A stretch of DNA of 50,487 bases from an uncultured Alteromonadaceae bacterium (GCA_950073835.1 CATMRP010000017.1:1-50487), one strand, 5' to 3'. Counted from the first letter of the stretch, positions 34,425 to 43,735 are shown. Notes: generated by a model from the letters alone, not told the origin. Translations and numbers: made by a program.

Positions 34425-36293
34425 TTAAACGGCCTGTTCCCTGGCAATCCAGTTATCTACCATGCGTTCTAATATGGTCAGAGGTACCGCGCCACTGCCG
34501 AGGATCACATCATGGAAGGCACGAATATCAAACTTATCGCCCAGTTCGGTTTCGGCTTTTTCTCGTAGTTCAAGAATTTTCAGCATCCCGATTTTGTAGG
34601 AAGTCGCCTGACCCGGCCACACAAAATAGCGCTGTACTTCGGTTTTTATGGCGCCATCGGAAATGGGCGAGTTATCTCTGAAGAACTGATTGGCCTGTTC
34701 TTCTGTCCAGCCTTTGGCATGGATGCCGGTGTCTACCACTAAACGGATAGCGCGCCACATTTCAGAGACTAAGCGGCCAAAATCAGACATGGGGTTCTGG
34801 TAGCCGCCCATTTCCTTCGCCACCAGCTCTGCATATAACGCCCAGCCTTCAACATAACTGTTAAAGAACGATGTGGTTCTGAACTTAGGTACCCCTTCCA
34901 GTTCCTGAGCAATGGATATTTGCATATGGTGGCCGGGGTTGCCTTCGTGGTAGGCGATAGCCTCCATTTCGTTCTTCGGCATGGTAGACATATCTATCAG
35001 GTGAGCATAGTACACACCCGGTGTGCTGCCATCCGGCGAGCCGGCAAAGTAATGCTGCGGGGCGCCAGCCTGTTCACGATAAGGTTCTACCCGTTTTACA
35101 ACCAGATCGGCTTTGGGCAGGATACCGAAGAATTCCGGTAATTTATCGGCAATGTTGTCCAGAAAGGCAGTGGCGTCGTCAAGGTAAGCCTGACGTCCCT
35201 CGTCGGTATTCGGATAATAAAAACGTTCGTCGGTGTTATCCGATTTAATGTAGGCAAAGAACTCGTTTAAGGTGCCGTCGAAGCCTTCTGCCTGCTTAAT
35301 TTTTTCCATTTCAGCCAGAATGCGGTCTACTTCGTTCAAACCAATCTGATGAATTTCGTCGGCGGTTAAATCGGTAGTGGTGCGTAAGGCCAGGGCTGAA
35401 TTGTAATAAGCTTCGCCCTGCGGCAGCGCCGATGCGCCTGTTGCTTCACGGGAAATGTTCGGCAGGTCATTTTCAAACCAGCTAATCAGCTTGCCATAAG
35501 CTGGCATGACTTTATCGAGCAGTGCGGTCTCGGCTTCCTCAATAAAGGTCGCCGCCTGTTCGGCTGTGATCTCGCCGCTTTCCTGAAGTGCTGCCACCTT
35601 GGTTTTTACGTCTGCCAGCAATGAGGAATCCTGATCACTGTCGGCATCAAAAGGTTTGCCTGAGATAATCGCCTTGCTTTGCTTTATAACGCCCTCGTAA
35701 GCAAAGTACGGCGCTTTAACCCCCTCGTCTGCATTGATGGCAACCCGGCTGGTTAATTGCTCAACCGCCCGGCCGACGCCTTCCAGTCTGGAGATATAGG
35801 CTTCCATATCCGAGATTTCAGCGACTTTGTGATAATTGATCAGCAGGGTTGGCAGCATGGATTGCATGCCATTCATTTGAGTGAGTACGTAATTACGGCG
35901 GCGAAATTCTGCTTGCTTCTTAGCCTGTTCAAACTGAAACATCCAGATGTCGTAGGATATCTTGGTGTCTTCATCTAACTTACTGTAGTCAAAGTTTGCT
36001 TGCAGTTCGTCAACGGTTGCCGCCATCCATTGCAGGCGTTTTTCCTGGCCCTGTTCCGACATATCATCAATCTGGTCGTAGCGCTCCTTGCGGCCAAGGC
36101 GGGTCATCATCAGCGGGGAAAACTGCAACTGTTGCTCGTATTTTTCTTCAAACCAGGCGTTTAATCGCTCGGACTCGCTAAGCTGTGCGCTTTCGGCTGT
36201 GGTGGCAGGTTGTGAAGCCGTACTGGTTTGTGGTGCTTCGGAACAGGCGGTCAACGCAAGCGCCACCGCACTGAGTAAAAAGAGTCGTTTCAT
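34425..36293 (-). CDS. DUF885 lipoprotein, probable zinc peptidase
   Basis: The 622-residue protein has a lipoprotein signal (FLLSAVALALTAC, lipobox LTAC, Cys17) and a low-complexity Thr/Ser/Ala linker, then a DUF885 domain over the rest. The key motif AYHEGNPGHHMQI provides the HExxxGHH-type histidines proposed to bind zinc, and the following FFNSYVEGWALYAE contains the third ligand candidate Glu. Residues after the lipid Cys are SEAPQ; Ser at +2 predicts outer-membrane placement. Related proteins are large helical metallopeptidase-like proteins. It sits among PLP enzymes, an aminotransferase and a dipeptidase, consistent with peptide breakdown in the periplasm. It is monocistronic, with its own terminator. 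Confidence 0.85.
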   Translation of the reverse strand: MKRLFLLSAVALALTACSEAPQTSTASQPATTAESAQLSESERLNAWFEEKYEQQLQFSPLMMTRLGRKERYDQIDDMSEQGQEKRLQWMAATVDELQANFDYSKLDEDTKISYDIWMFQFEQAKKQAEFRRRNYVLTQMNGMQSMLPTLLINYHKVAEISDMEAYISRLEGVGRAVEQLTSRVAINADEGVKAPYFAYEGVIKQSKAIISGKPFDADSDQDSSLLADVKTKVAALQESGEITAEQAATFIEEAETALLDKVMPAYGKLISWFENDLPNISREATGASALPQGEAYYNSALALRTTTDLTADEIHQIGLNEVDRILAEMEKIKQAEGFDGTLNEFFAYIKSDNTDERFYYPNTDEGRQAYLDDATAFLDNIADKLPEFFGILPKADLVVKRVEPYREQAGAPQHYFAGSPDGSTPGVYYAHLIDMSTMPKNEMEAIAYHEGNPGHHMQISIAQELEGVPKFRTTSFFNSYVEGWALYAELVAKEMGGYQNPMSDFGRLVSEMWRAIRLVVDTGIHAKGWTEEQANQFFRDNSPISDGAIKTEVQRYFVWPGQATSYKIGMLKILELREKAETELGDKFDIRAFHDVILGSGAVPLTILERMVDNWIAREQAV

Positions 36294-36381
36294 GGTGTAA
36301 GCCCCTGGATAGTGGTCAATTATAATTGCTTTGGTTATCAGTAGACCCTGATGCGGGGCTTAATTCAATCACTTAAGTGGA

Positions 36382-37557
36382 TCAAAGTTGTTTCAACTTG
36401 TGGGTAAATGCTTTGATCCTCGCCAGACCTTCATGCAACAGCGCTTCCGAAGTGGCATAAGACAGCCTGACAAACTGATCGCCACCGATAACACCAAAAT
36501 CATTGCCCGGTGTCATAGCCACATGGGCTTCGCTGAGTAAGCGGTCACAAAACGTCATGGCAGACATCCCCGTCTGGCTAACGTCAATATAAACGTAAAA
36601 CGCGCCGTCAGGTTCAACCGGCACGTTGAGGCCCGCGTCAGCCAGGCCTTGCAGAACGATTTTTCGCCGTGACAGCAAAGATTCCCGCCGTTGCTCACAC
36701 AGCGCCAGGGTAGGCGGTGTAAAGCAGGCTAGAGCGGCAAGCTGGGCCGGTGTGGAGGGGCAGATATATAAGTTTTGCGCCAGTTTTTCGATAACTGCCA
36801 CCATGTCGTCAGGTACGATCATCCAGCCTAATCGCCAGCCGGTCATGCCAAAGTACTTTGAAAAACTGTTGATAATAATCGCGTCGTTATCAAACGACAG
36901 CGCCGATTGCGGCGGGCCGTTGGAAGCGTCACTCAGATTTAAGTAGATTTCGTCGATGATCCGCCATGCGCCACGGGCTTTGGCAAACTCGCACATTTTT
37001 GCAAGGTCGCCGGCAGATACCGCCGTACCGGTGGGATTGGATGGTGTGGCAACCATCAGCGCCCGGGTCGTCTCGTGCCAGTGCTGTTTTACCAGTGCAG
37101 GCGTTAATTGAAAACGGTCGGCAGCCGTGGTGGGGACCAGATTAACCTTACCGCCAAATGTGGTAACAAACTGGCGATTACAAGGATAGGAGGGATCGCC
37201 CACCATTACTTCGTCATCCGGATTAACCAGTGCGGCGCACACCAGTAAAAGCGCCGCTGAGGCTCCGGCGGTTACTACTACTCGTTGCGGCTCGATTTCC
37301 AGCCCGTGCATGGTCTGGTAAAAGCCGGCAATGGCTTCACGCAAACGGTAGTCGCCCAGTGCGCCGGTGTAGGGTAACTGATTTTCTGCAACAGCCTGTT
37401 GCATGGCTTGCTGAACCGCTGGCGGGGCGCCAAAGTCGGGCTCACCAATATTTAAACGAACAACCTTGTGTCCGGCGTGCTCAAGCGCCGTGGCTTTCTC
37501 GCCAAAGGCCATTGCATAGAATGGAGTAATGGCTCTGGCCCGGTCAGAATACTGCAT
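36382..37557 (-). CDS. Class I/II pyridoxal-phosphate aminotransferase
   Basis: The 391-residue enzyme shows NIGEPDFGAPPAV at the front, YTGALGDYRLREAIAGFY, the PLP-contact region VGDPSYPCNRQF, ATPSNPTGTAVS (Asn), IIDEIYLNLS (Asp and Tyr) and the Schiff-base Lys234 in INSFSKYFGMTGWRLGW; a final RLSYATSE carries the carboxylate Arg. It belongs to the aspartate/aromatic aminotransferase I-gamma group; which amino acid is not decided. I start it at ATG 37557, with GAGAG upstream, because the further ATG at 37602 runs into the previous gene. It is 16 bases behind the small membrane gene at 37574 and probably cotranscribed. Confidence 0.92.
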   Translation of the reverse strand: MQYSDRARAITPFYAMAFGEKATALEHAGHKVVRLNIGEPDFGAPPAVQQAMQQAVAENQLPYTGALGDYRLREAIAGFYQTMHGLEIEPQRVVVTAGASAALLLVCAALVNPDDEVMVGDPSYPCNRQFVTTFGGKVNLVPTTAADRFQLTPALVKQHWHETTRALMVATPSNPTGTAVSAGDLAKMCEFAKARGAWRIIDEIYLNLSDASNGPPQSALSFDNDAIIINSFSKYFGMTGWRLGWMIVPDDMVAVIEKLAQNLYICPSTPAQLAALACFTPPTLALCEQRRESLLSRRKIVLQGLADAGLNVPVEPDGAFYVYIDVSQTGMSAMTFCDRLLSEAHVAMTPGNDFGVIGGDQFVRLSYATSEALLHEGLARIKAFTHKLKQL

Positions 37558-37573
37558 GTAACTCTCTATTGTT

Positions 37574-38005
37574 TTAGTGTAACCAGCCTGATCGTGTACC
37601 ACGCTGGCTGATAATAACCAGTAATAATGCGATGACAGTTACGATAACAGGCATTACCACTATGCCCCAGCCCATAATGCCGATGGCATCAATGACCACA
37701 AAGTTATAATACTGCTGTACAAGCACCCCGGCGAGGGAGATAACCAGCACAGGTAACGCGAGTTTTTTACCCAACGCGAGTAAAATAGAGCCAATTAAAC
37801 CGCCAAAAACGGCCAGAGCATAGGCTGCGTAAGACCATACCGGGATATCCCGGTACACCGCCTGCTGCGCCTCAGGCAGCTGGGCAATCATCTCCGGCGT
37901 CATCATAAGCTGGCTGAAAAATGCCGCCACGCCAATCCCATTCCATAGCACCATCAACCAGGCAAACACCTTAAGACCGGTGGACATCCGTTTTGCGTTA
38001 TTCAT
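37574..38005 (-). CDS. Small four-helix membrane protein
   Basis: The 143-residue protein has four clear hydrophobic helices: LKVFAWLMVLWNGIGVAAFF, YAAYALAVFGGLIGSILLALG, LALPVLVISLAGVLVQQYY and IMGWGIVVMPVIVTVIALLLVII. Between the first two, MMTPEMIAQLPEAQQAVYRDIPVW forms an outside loop. The pattern resembles the widespread sugar-transporter-like or DoxX-like small membrane proteins; I do not recognise a named family with certainty. A strong ribosome site (TAGGAGGTCAGAATG) supports it as a true gene. The aminotransferase gene follows at once. Function unknown. Confidence 0.75.
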   Translation of the reverse strand: MNNAKRMSTGLKVFAWLMVLWNGIGVAAFFSQLMMTPEMIAQLPEAQQAVYRDIPVWSYAAYALAVFGGLIGSILLALGKKLALPVLVISLAGVLVQQYYNFVVIDAIGIMGWGIVVMPVIVTVIALLLVIISQRGTRSGWLH

Positions 38006-38380
38006 TCTGACCTCCTAACCCATTCTGCATAGCAATGAAGACATCACTATACGTGAATTTTACGTGATAGATAATGGAATATACTTACTTATACTTTTGT
38101 CTAAAGTAGTGCAATTGGTCAGCTTTTCATCACAAAATAAGTGCAGAGACGATTATTACTCAGGAATAGTTTGTTAAAGGATTGTATTAAAGATACGGTA
38201 TACGATATCTATTATGCAGGTTGTCGGTTGCATCCGGCAATTTATCCTAAAACAACCATCGAATCAGTGAATTGGTACAGGGTTTGAAAGACCTGTATGA
38301 ATACCGCCTAAGGAAGGGCGCAGAATAACAACACGGTCTCGAATTCAAACTCCCTGAAACAAGACTGAGAAAATAACGAT
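38006..38380. other. Divergent promoter region
   Basis: These 375 bases separate the leftward membrane/aminotransferase genes from the rightward receptor/dipeptidase genes and must hold promoters for both. A close direct repeat, TACGTGA (38052-38058) and TTACGTGA (38062-38069), is the only visible operator-like signal. No gene or Fur box is seen. Confidence 0.45.
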
Positions 38381-40723
38381 ATGGCACAAAAACACACATG
38401 CAAACCCTTTTCACTTACCCTACTGGCTGGCGTCATAGGTCAGCTACTGATTGGTTCCCAGGTTAGTGCACAAACCAGTGACGAAACCGAAGCACAAAAA
38501 GAAGAGAAAATCGTCGTCGTTGGTCGTCGTGTTTCCCAAACAGATATTGCAATCGGTACCGACGAAGCCACTAATACACTGGCTGTTACGCGCGACGAAT
38601 TGCTTTCTGCACCGTCGGGAATCTCCGGATTAAAAATGCTCGAAAATTTGCCCGGCTTTAACGTACAAACGGATGGCGCGTTGGGGCTTTATGAGTTTGG
38701 TAACTCAGTGCAGGTTAGGGCTTTCCAGTTAAGCCAGATGGGCTTTGTACTGGATGGTATTCCTATGGGGCGCTCCGATGCCTTTGGCGGAAGCCCTATT
38801 TTCCGTTACGTAGACAATGAAAACCTTGGCGCCGTTGTCGCCTCACCGGGTGCCGGCGATGTATCCGCACCAACCTATGCTTCTTTGGGCCCGATTGCTT
38901 CTTACAGCACTGTTCGCCCATCTGAGGACATGGGCGGCATGGTTGCGGTGACGGTGGGTGACTTTGACTTACAACGTACCTTTGTAAAACTGGAAACCGG
39001 CGATATCGACGGTTTCAGAGCTTACGTAAGCCGCTCTAAAACCGACAGTGATCTGTGGCGTGGCCCGGGCACTATAGACCGCGAACACATCGAAGCTAAA
39101 GCGTTGTATGAGTTCGGCGACAGCTATATCCAGGCGACTTATGTAGCGAACGATTTCTTCGACTATGATTCACCGTCTGCACCGGCCTCGACCTTTGCCA
39201 GCAACTATTACTACAGCTATGCCGACAGCATCCCGGAAGGGTGTATCAGCTCCGCAGGCAGCGTATATGACTATAATGGTGACGGCAGCATCGATGACGA
39301 TGATTTTACGCCGGTATTCACCGGTTCAAACTGTACCAGTTATTACGAAGATCGCATCAATATTCGCGATGATAAGCTCTATTCATTAGGTTTTGGGACC
39401 TATTTCAGCGAAGATGTTAAACTCGATGTAACCGCCTATTACGAAGATAAAGACGGTTATGGGGTATCACCAGACAGCTACTCCAATACTCTGGGCATTT
39501 ACACCCGTCAGGCAGCGGCCGGACTTGATGTCGTGCATCCACGCGGTGTTCAGTACGGACTTTCCACTGTGGGTGGCGAACGAGAGGGGATTGTTGCCGG
39601 GTTAACCTGGTATATGGGCGATCATAAAATCGAGTTCGGTGGCTGGATTGAAGACGATACCTATAATCGCACCCAGGCACGACTGAATAAAACCGGCGGC
39701 AGTGCCGACGGGGATGTCATTCTGGATGAGGTGGCTTATTACCGTCGTGATTACACCGCAGTGCGCGATACCACCCAGCTATACGTAAAAGACAACTTCA
39801 GCATGATGGATGACAATCTGATGCTGGAAGTGGGCTTTAAGTCACTGTCCATCGATTACTCACTGGATGGCTACCGAGATTACGCGGATTACGAAATTGA
39901 CAGCCAGCCTGGTTACGGTCCGCAGTCTGTTGAAGCTGAATACAGCGACAACTTCTTACCCATGGTAGGCGCGGTTTACCGGTTAAATGATACCGATCAG
40001 ATCTTTGCCTCATTTGCACAAAACTATGCACTACCGGCCGGTACGGACGATATCTTCGATAACGCCGTGGGGTTTGATGCGCCTGATCCAAAAGGGGAAG
40101 AAGCCGATAACTATGAGTTTGGTTTCAGAACCAACCGCGAAACTTACAACGGTGCGATTGCCTTATTCTATACCCGCTTCGACAATCGCTTAATTGCCAG
40201 CAGTGTAATGAATCCGGCCACCGGTCAGCCAGAAGCATTTTACGTGAATGCAGGGGCCTCCAAAGCCTATGGGGTTGAATTAAGCGGCGTGTTCCAACCA
40301 GAGGTATTCGACCGAGAGCTCTATTTCAATGCCAACTTGTCTTATAAAAAAGCTGAGCTGGTGGATGGATTTGGCAGTAACCCGGCCGGCAGTCAGTTAC
40401 CGGATAGCCCGGAATGGCTGATGACTGGTGGCGTAACCTATGAGCCGACCGAATGGCTGGTAGCCAACTTCTCGGCTAAATATACCGGCAAGCGCTACAC
40501 CGACTTTTCCGAGTCTATTGAACTGGACAGCTACCTGGTGGCACAGGCTTATGTAGATATCGGCGGTCCTAACAACTTTGGCATGCCTGAGAATATGCGC
40601 CTTCGTTTCAACATCGACAACGTGTTCGACAAAGAAGTAATGTCGTTTGCGTTTACCGGTTCGACGTTTGGTCGCCCGCTTAGCCCGCGTACCTTCCAGG
40701 CAACCCTGACGGTAGACTTTTAA
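38381..40723 (+). CDS. TonB-dependent receptor linked to a dipeptidase
   Basis: The 780-residue receptor begins with a signal peptide (TLLAGVIGQLLIGSQVSAQT), a TonB box-like EKIVVVGRRVSQTD, a plug domain (LLSAPSGISGLKMLENLPGFNVQTDGALGLYEFGNSVQVRAF, with VLDGIPMGRSDAFGGSPIF) and a barrel ending PRTFQATLTVDF. The Tyr/Asp-rich loop at about residues 270-315 contains a DYNGDGSIDDDDF segment resembling a calcium-binding loop (DxNxDGxID), an unusual feature for a receptor. Its stop TAA shares a base with the ATG of the M19 dipeptidase, so they are tightly coupled. I infer peptide or peptide-like ligand uptake. Confidence 0.9.
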   Translation: MAQKHTCKPFSLTLLAGVIGQLLIGSQVSAQTSDETEAQKEEKIVVVGRRVSQTDIAIGTDEATNTLAVTRDELLSAPSGISGLKMLENLPGFNVQTDGALGLYEFGNSVQVRAFQLSQMGFVLDGIPMGRSDAFGGSPIFRYVDNENLGAVVASPGAGDVSAPTYASLGPIASYSTVRPSEDMGGMVAVTVGDFDLQRTFVKLETGDIDGFRAYVSRSKTDSDLWRGPGTIDREHIEAKALYEFGDSYIQATYVANDFFDYDSPSAPASTFASNYYYSYADSIPEGCISSAGSVYDYNGDGSIDDDDFTPVFTGSNCTSYYEDRINIRDDKLYSLGFGTYFSEDVKLDVTAYYEDKDGYGVSPDSYSNTLGIYTRQAAAGLDVVHPRGVQYGLSTVGGEREGIVAGLTWYMGDHKIEFGGWIEDDTYNRTQARLNKTGGSADGDVILDEVAYYRRDYTAVRDTTQLYVKDNFSMMDDNLMLEVGFKSLSIDYSLDGYRDYADYEIDSQPGYGPQSVEAEYSDNFLPMVGAVYRLNDTDQIFASFAQNYALPAGTDDIFDNAVGFDAPDPKGEEADNYEFGFRTNRETYNGAIALFYTRFDNRLIASSVMNPATGQPEAFYVNAGASKAYGVELSGVFQPEVFDRELYFNANLSYKKAELVDGFGSNPAGSQLPDSPEWLMTGGVTYEPTEWLVANFSAKYTGKRYTDFSESIELDSYLVAQAYVDIGGPNNFGMPENMRLRFNIDNVFDKEVMSFAFTGSTFGRPLSPRTFQATLTVDF

Positions 40724-41946
40724 TGAAGATAAGAATTAAACAAACCTTGTGCGCGTTAGCGGTGGCTGCTTCATGCAGCCCGGCTTTCGCCGCTGCCGAT
40801 GCGGCTAAACTGCACGATTCGCTAGTGGTTATGGACACGCATCTCGATACGCCTGCGCTACTCGTGCAACCGGGCTTCGATATTATGCATTCGCACACTT
40901 TTGCCGACGATTTCTCCCAGGTGGATGTGCCGCGGATGAACAGCGGTGGTCTGGATGGTGGCTTTTGGGTGATTTACACGCCGCAGGGCCCGGTAACTGA
41001 AGCCGGGTTTAAGTCATCCCGCGATACCGCGTTACTGCGCGCTATGGCGATCCACAAAATGGTAGCGGCTAACCCCGACACCTTTGCGTTGGCAACTGAA
41101 CCGGAAGACGCTAAAGCGATTGCTGAGCAAGGCAAAAAGATTGTCTATGTCAGCATGGAAAATGCGTACCCGCTGGGTGAAGACCTGAGTTTGCTGGACA
41201 CCTTTTATAAAATGGGTCTGCGCATGGTGGGGCCGGTGCACTTTAAAAACAACCAGTTTGGTGACAGCTCTACCGATCCCGATGGTCAACAGTACGGGGG
41301 CCTGTCGCCGCTGGGTAAAGAGCTGGTAAAAAAGGCCAATGAGCTGGGCATTATTCTGGATGGCTCCCATGCCCACGATGACCTGTTGGAGGATATGATT
41401 GAGTTATCCAAAACACCGGTGATCCTGTCGCATTCCGGCACCAAAACGATCTATGACCACCCACGTAATGTGGATGACAGTCTGCTTAAAAAGTTGGTGG
41501 AGAGCGGTGGCGTAATTCATGTGAATGCCTATAGCTCTTACCTTAAGGAACTGCCTCAGGATCCACAACGTGGTAAAGCCTACGGCGAGTTATTCCGGCA
41601 AATGGGTAACATTGCCCAAATGAGCGAAGCCGAAATTGCAGCGCTTAAAGCCAAGCGTAAGCAAATTGATATGGAGCACCCGGCGGTCAGAGCGACCTTT
41701 GAGGATTATATGGAGCATTTCCTTCATATTCTTGAAGTCGCCGGGCCAAAGCATACCGGTGTGGGTGCTGACTGGGATGGCGGTGGTGGTGTAGAAACCA
41801 TGATGGATGTGGCCGCGCTGCCTAAAATCACTGAGCGCTTGCTGGCTGAGGGCTATACCGAAGAAGATTTAGCTGATATCTGGGGGAATAACGTGCTGCG
41901 CCTGTTACAACAGGCGAAAGACTACGCACAATCCCTCAAAGAATAG
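40723..41946 (+). CDS. Secreted M19 (renal-type) membrane dipeptidase
   Basis: The 407-residue enzyme has a signal peptide (TLCALAVAASCSPAFAAAD) and the M19 zinc-site residues: VMDTHLDTP (His40 and Asp42), the bridging Glu in VSMENAYPLG, His in ILSHSGTKTIYDHPRNV, and GVGADWDGGG near the end (Asp). RLLQQAKDY closes it. M19 enzymes cleave dipeptides, notably with D-residues at the C-terminus, and related amidohydrolases. Being periplasmic and translationally fused to a TonB receptor gene (TAATG), it probably processes the peptide that receptor brings in. A UUCG-loop terminator follows. Confidence 0.92.
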   Translation: MKIRIKQTLCALAVAASCSPAFAAADAAKLHDSLVVMDTHLDTPALLVQPGFDIMHSHTFADDFSQVDVPRMNSGGLDGGFWVIYTPQGPVTEAGFKSSRDTALLRAMAIHKMVAANPDTFALATEPEDAKAIAEQGKKIVYVSMENAYPLGEDLSLLDTFYKMGLRMVGPVHFKNNQFGDSSTDPDGQQYGGLSPLGKELVKKANELGIILDGSHAHDDLLEDMIELSKTPVILSHSGTKTIYDHPRNVDDSLLKKLVESGGVIHVNAYSSYLKELPQDPQRGKAYGELFRQMGNIAQMSEAEIAALKAKRKQIDMEHPAVRATFEDYMEHFLHILEVAGPKHTGVGADWDGGGGVETMMDVAALPKITERLLAEGYTEEDLADIWGNNVLRLLQQAKDYAQSLKE

Positions 41947-41981
41947 TTTTTATTGCTTGTTCTCCGTAAAAACAGCAATGC

Positions 41982-42006
41982 GGGCACACTTCGGTGTGCC
42001 CTTTTT
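41982..42006 (+). terminator. Strong UUCG-loop terminator after the dipeptidase gene
   Basis: GGGCACAC and GTGTGCCC pair perfectly around TTCG (41982-42001), followed by TTTTT. It lies 35 bases after the dipeptidase stop and closes the receptor-dipeptidase operon. Confidence 0.95.
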
Positions 42007-42028
42007 ATTTGTGCGTCGGGCTGCGCGT

Positions 42029-42202
42029 TTATTTCGTTTTCTCAGTTTCCTCTATCTTTTGCCACAATGCTTCTGCATCAGCAGTGAGCATTGAATAGGT
42101 CTTTATATCGCCATTGCGCTGCGCATGCATGGCCTTCTCGAGCAGAGCTGAGTGCTGCTTTCGTAATTTTGCTGAAGGGTCTTTTTTGAATAATCCAAAC
42201 AT
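42029..42202 (-). CDS. Lacal_2735 (DUF6435)-type small protein
   Basis: A 57-residue reading frame starts MFGLFKKDPSAKLRKQHSAL and continues EKAMHAQRNGDIKTYSMLTADAEALWQKI. Opening with MFGLFKKDP, followed by a charged helix and QRNGDI...T.EAE.LW.KI, matches what I know as the Lacal_2735/DUF6435 family, common in marine gammaproteobacteria and flavobacteria. Two helices, no membrane segment, cytoplasmic; function unknown. The ribosome site is weak. The frame shares no bases with neighbours and lies between the dipeptidase terminator and the EAL gene. Confidence 0.8.
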   Translation of the reverse strand: MFGLFKKDPSAKLRKQHSALLEKAMHAQRNGDIKTYSMLTADAEALWQKIEETEKTK

Positions 42203-42467
42203 TGTATTTGCCAGTTGGGTTTTCTTATGTAACGCCCTTCTGGTGATTTGGGATCAAGTGTAATTGCCGATCAGGTAAAAAGGCGTTCCTCGAAGGCAAT
42301 ATTCGCGCTGATATTGGAAGAGATAATAACTACTCCACAATACGTGCTTTATCGGCTAATGCTGGCTTCAGAGCAGTGAATAACGCTGCCTGCTTGAAAA
42401 GTTACAATATATTAGGTTGCTGTGAACCGTTGCGGCACTTTTGCGGTACTCATATCACAGTCAAATA

Positions 42468-42854
42468 ATGAGGCAGTTTATGTGGTGTGCAGAGTGTGAG
42501 TCGATTGACGAGTATTTTTATTCCAGTACGTACTTTTGGTTGTTTTTACCCACCAGCGAAGCCATCGATAAAGTCACTAAAATGGCTGAGTATGCGAAGT
42601 ATCCGCTGGAAAGCGTTGAGCAGCGATGTTTGCGGGTGCTGGTTGAGGAAGGCCAGACAGGCAACTTTCTCAATCAACTTAATTGTTGCCTGGATGGGCC
42701 TGAATTTGGCGGTACCAAGGTAACAACTTCCGCTCGGCCATCGCAGCTTTCTATTGAAGATATAAGCAGAATGACTACGGCTGAGGTGCTTACCCGCCGC
42801 TATCAGGCTCAGTGGTTGACCGAAGCCATGGACAAGCATGCCTACGAAAGCTAG
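42468..42854 (+). pseudogene. N-terminal half of an EAL-domain gene cut by an in-frame TAG
   Basis: These 128 codons (from ATG 42468; an upstream TTG at 42441 is possible) encode WCAECESIDEYFY (a CxxC-type start), a mixed alpha/beta region and RRYQAQWLTEAMDKHAYES, then TAG. The same frame continues past the TAG with FQPIVRAGSDVADPSIFAHESLFRIF, the normal beginning of an EAL domain. Known EAL proteins of this layout have an N-terminal cysteine-containing module, a helix like QWLxxAL, and then xFQPIV without a break. So 42468-43619 was one gene of about 383 codons with a single amber interruption at 42852-42854. Confidence 0.8.
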
Positions 42855-42884
42855 TTTCAACCTATTGTCAGGGCCGGCAGCGAT

Positions 42885-43619
42885 GTGGCAGACCCGTCAA
42901 TCTTTGCCCATGAGTCATTGTTCCGTATCTTTGATGCGAATGAGTCTTTAATACCTCCCGGCTTTGCTTTCTCACTGGCGGAGCAAAGTAACCTGTTGTT
43001 TGCGCTGGATCTCACTGCCAGACGTTTGGCGGTAGAGTATTTCTCACGGGCAAAATTAAAGAGCAAGGTATTTATTAATTTCAACCCATCAAGTATTTAC
43101 GATCCGGCTTATTGCTTGCGAGCCATCGCGTCTGCCATCAGCGAGCTGGGCCTCAAACCTGCGGATGTGGTGTTTGAAATTGTTGAAACCCACCGTGCAA
43201 ATGACATGAACCACCTAAAGGGCATTTTGTCGTTTTACCGCCGCTCAGGATTTGGTGTGGCGCTCGATGATATTGGCTCAGGCTGGTCTGGTTTAAATTT
43301 ACTGGAGCAGTTAAGACCGGATTACGTGAAAATTGATATGGAGCTAATCAGTGGCATTAACGAAAACCCTTATAAGGAGAATATCGTGAAGCACCTGATT
43401 CAGATAGCAAGAAACAATCGTACCGAAGTAATAGCTGAGGGGATAGAAACTCAGGCTGAGGCGGAAATGCTCACCGAGCTGGGGGCGGACTACCTACAGG
43501 GTTATTACTTTGCTAAACCAAAACGCTACAGTGACCGCATCAGCGCCGAAGAACGAGAGGCGATTTATCAGTCAACCCGACCGATTGAAGAGGCAAAGAA
43601 AGCACACCAGCTCTCATAG
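42885..43619 (+). CDS. EAL-domain cyclic-di-GMP phosphodiesterase, downstream of an amber codon
   Basis: This 244-residue reading frame from a GTG carries nearly the whole EAL domain; its first strand (FQPIV, 42855-42869) lies upstream of the GTG. Catalytic residues are present: Glu in the HESLFR motif (EAL reads ESL), Asn in INFNPSS, Glu in VFEIVETH, the Asp pair in LDDIGSG, Lys in YVKIDM, Glu in IAEGIETQ and QGYYFAKP at the end. These would bind two metals and hydrolyse c-di-GMP. The GTG has no clear ribosome site. Separate expression from GTG would lack the first beta-strand, so activity likely needs TAG read-through, a suppressor, or is lost. Confidence 0.82.
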   Translation: MADPSIFAHESLFRIFDANESLIPPGFAFSLAEQSNLLFALDLTARRLAVEYFSRAKLKSKVFINFNPSSIYDPAYCLRAIASAISELGLKPADVVFEIVETHRANDMNHLKGILSFYRRSGFGVALDDIGSGWSGLNLLEQLRPDYVKIDMELISGINENPYKENIVKHLIQIARNNRTEVIAEGIETQAEAEMLTELGADYLQGYYFAKPKRYSDRISAEEREAIYQSTRPIEEAKKAHQLS

Positions 43620-43649
43620 TTCGCCCTGACTACGGTGTTTATTTAAACA

Positions 43650-43686
43650 AAAAAAAGACAAGTGTTGTTTACATTTGTCTTTTTTT
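43650..43686 (+). terminator. Terminator after the EAL gene
   Basis: AAAAAAAGACAA (43650-43661) pairs with TTGTCTTTTTTT (43675-43686) across a 13-base loop with an inner TGT/ACA pair. The A-rich/T-rich arms make it work in either direction. It separates the EAL gene from the regulated membrane/XRE genes. Confidence 0.8.
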
Positions 43687-43692
43687 AAACTA

Positions 43693-43720
43693 CATTAAGT
43701 AAAGTGTATTTTACTTAATG
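43693..43720. promoter_or_regulatory. Perfect 28-bp dyad operator before the membrane/XRE operon
   Basis: CATTAAGTAAA (43693-43703) and its exact reverse complement TTTACTTAATG (43710-43720) flank GTGTAT. It ends 15 bases before the ATG at 43736, where a repressor would block transcription or elongation. The XRE protein at 44149-44340 is the obvious candidate ligand, giving autoregulation. Confidence 0.75.
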
Positions 43721-43735
43721 GAAGGTTTTATTGAT

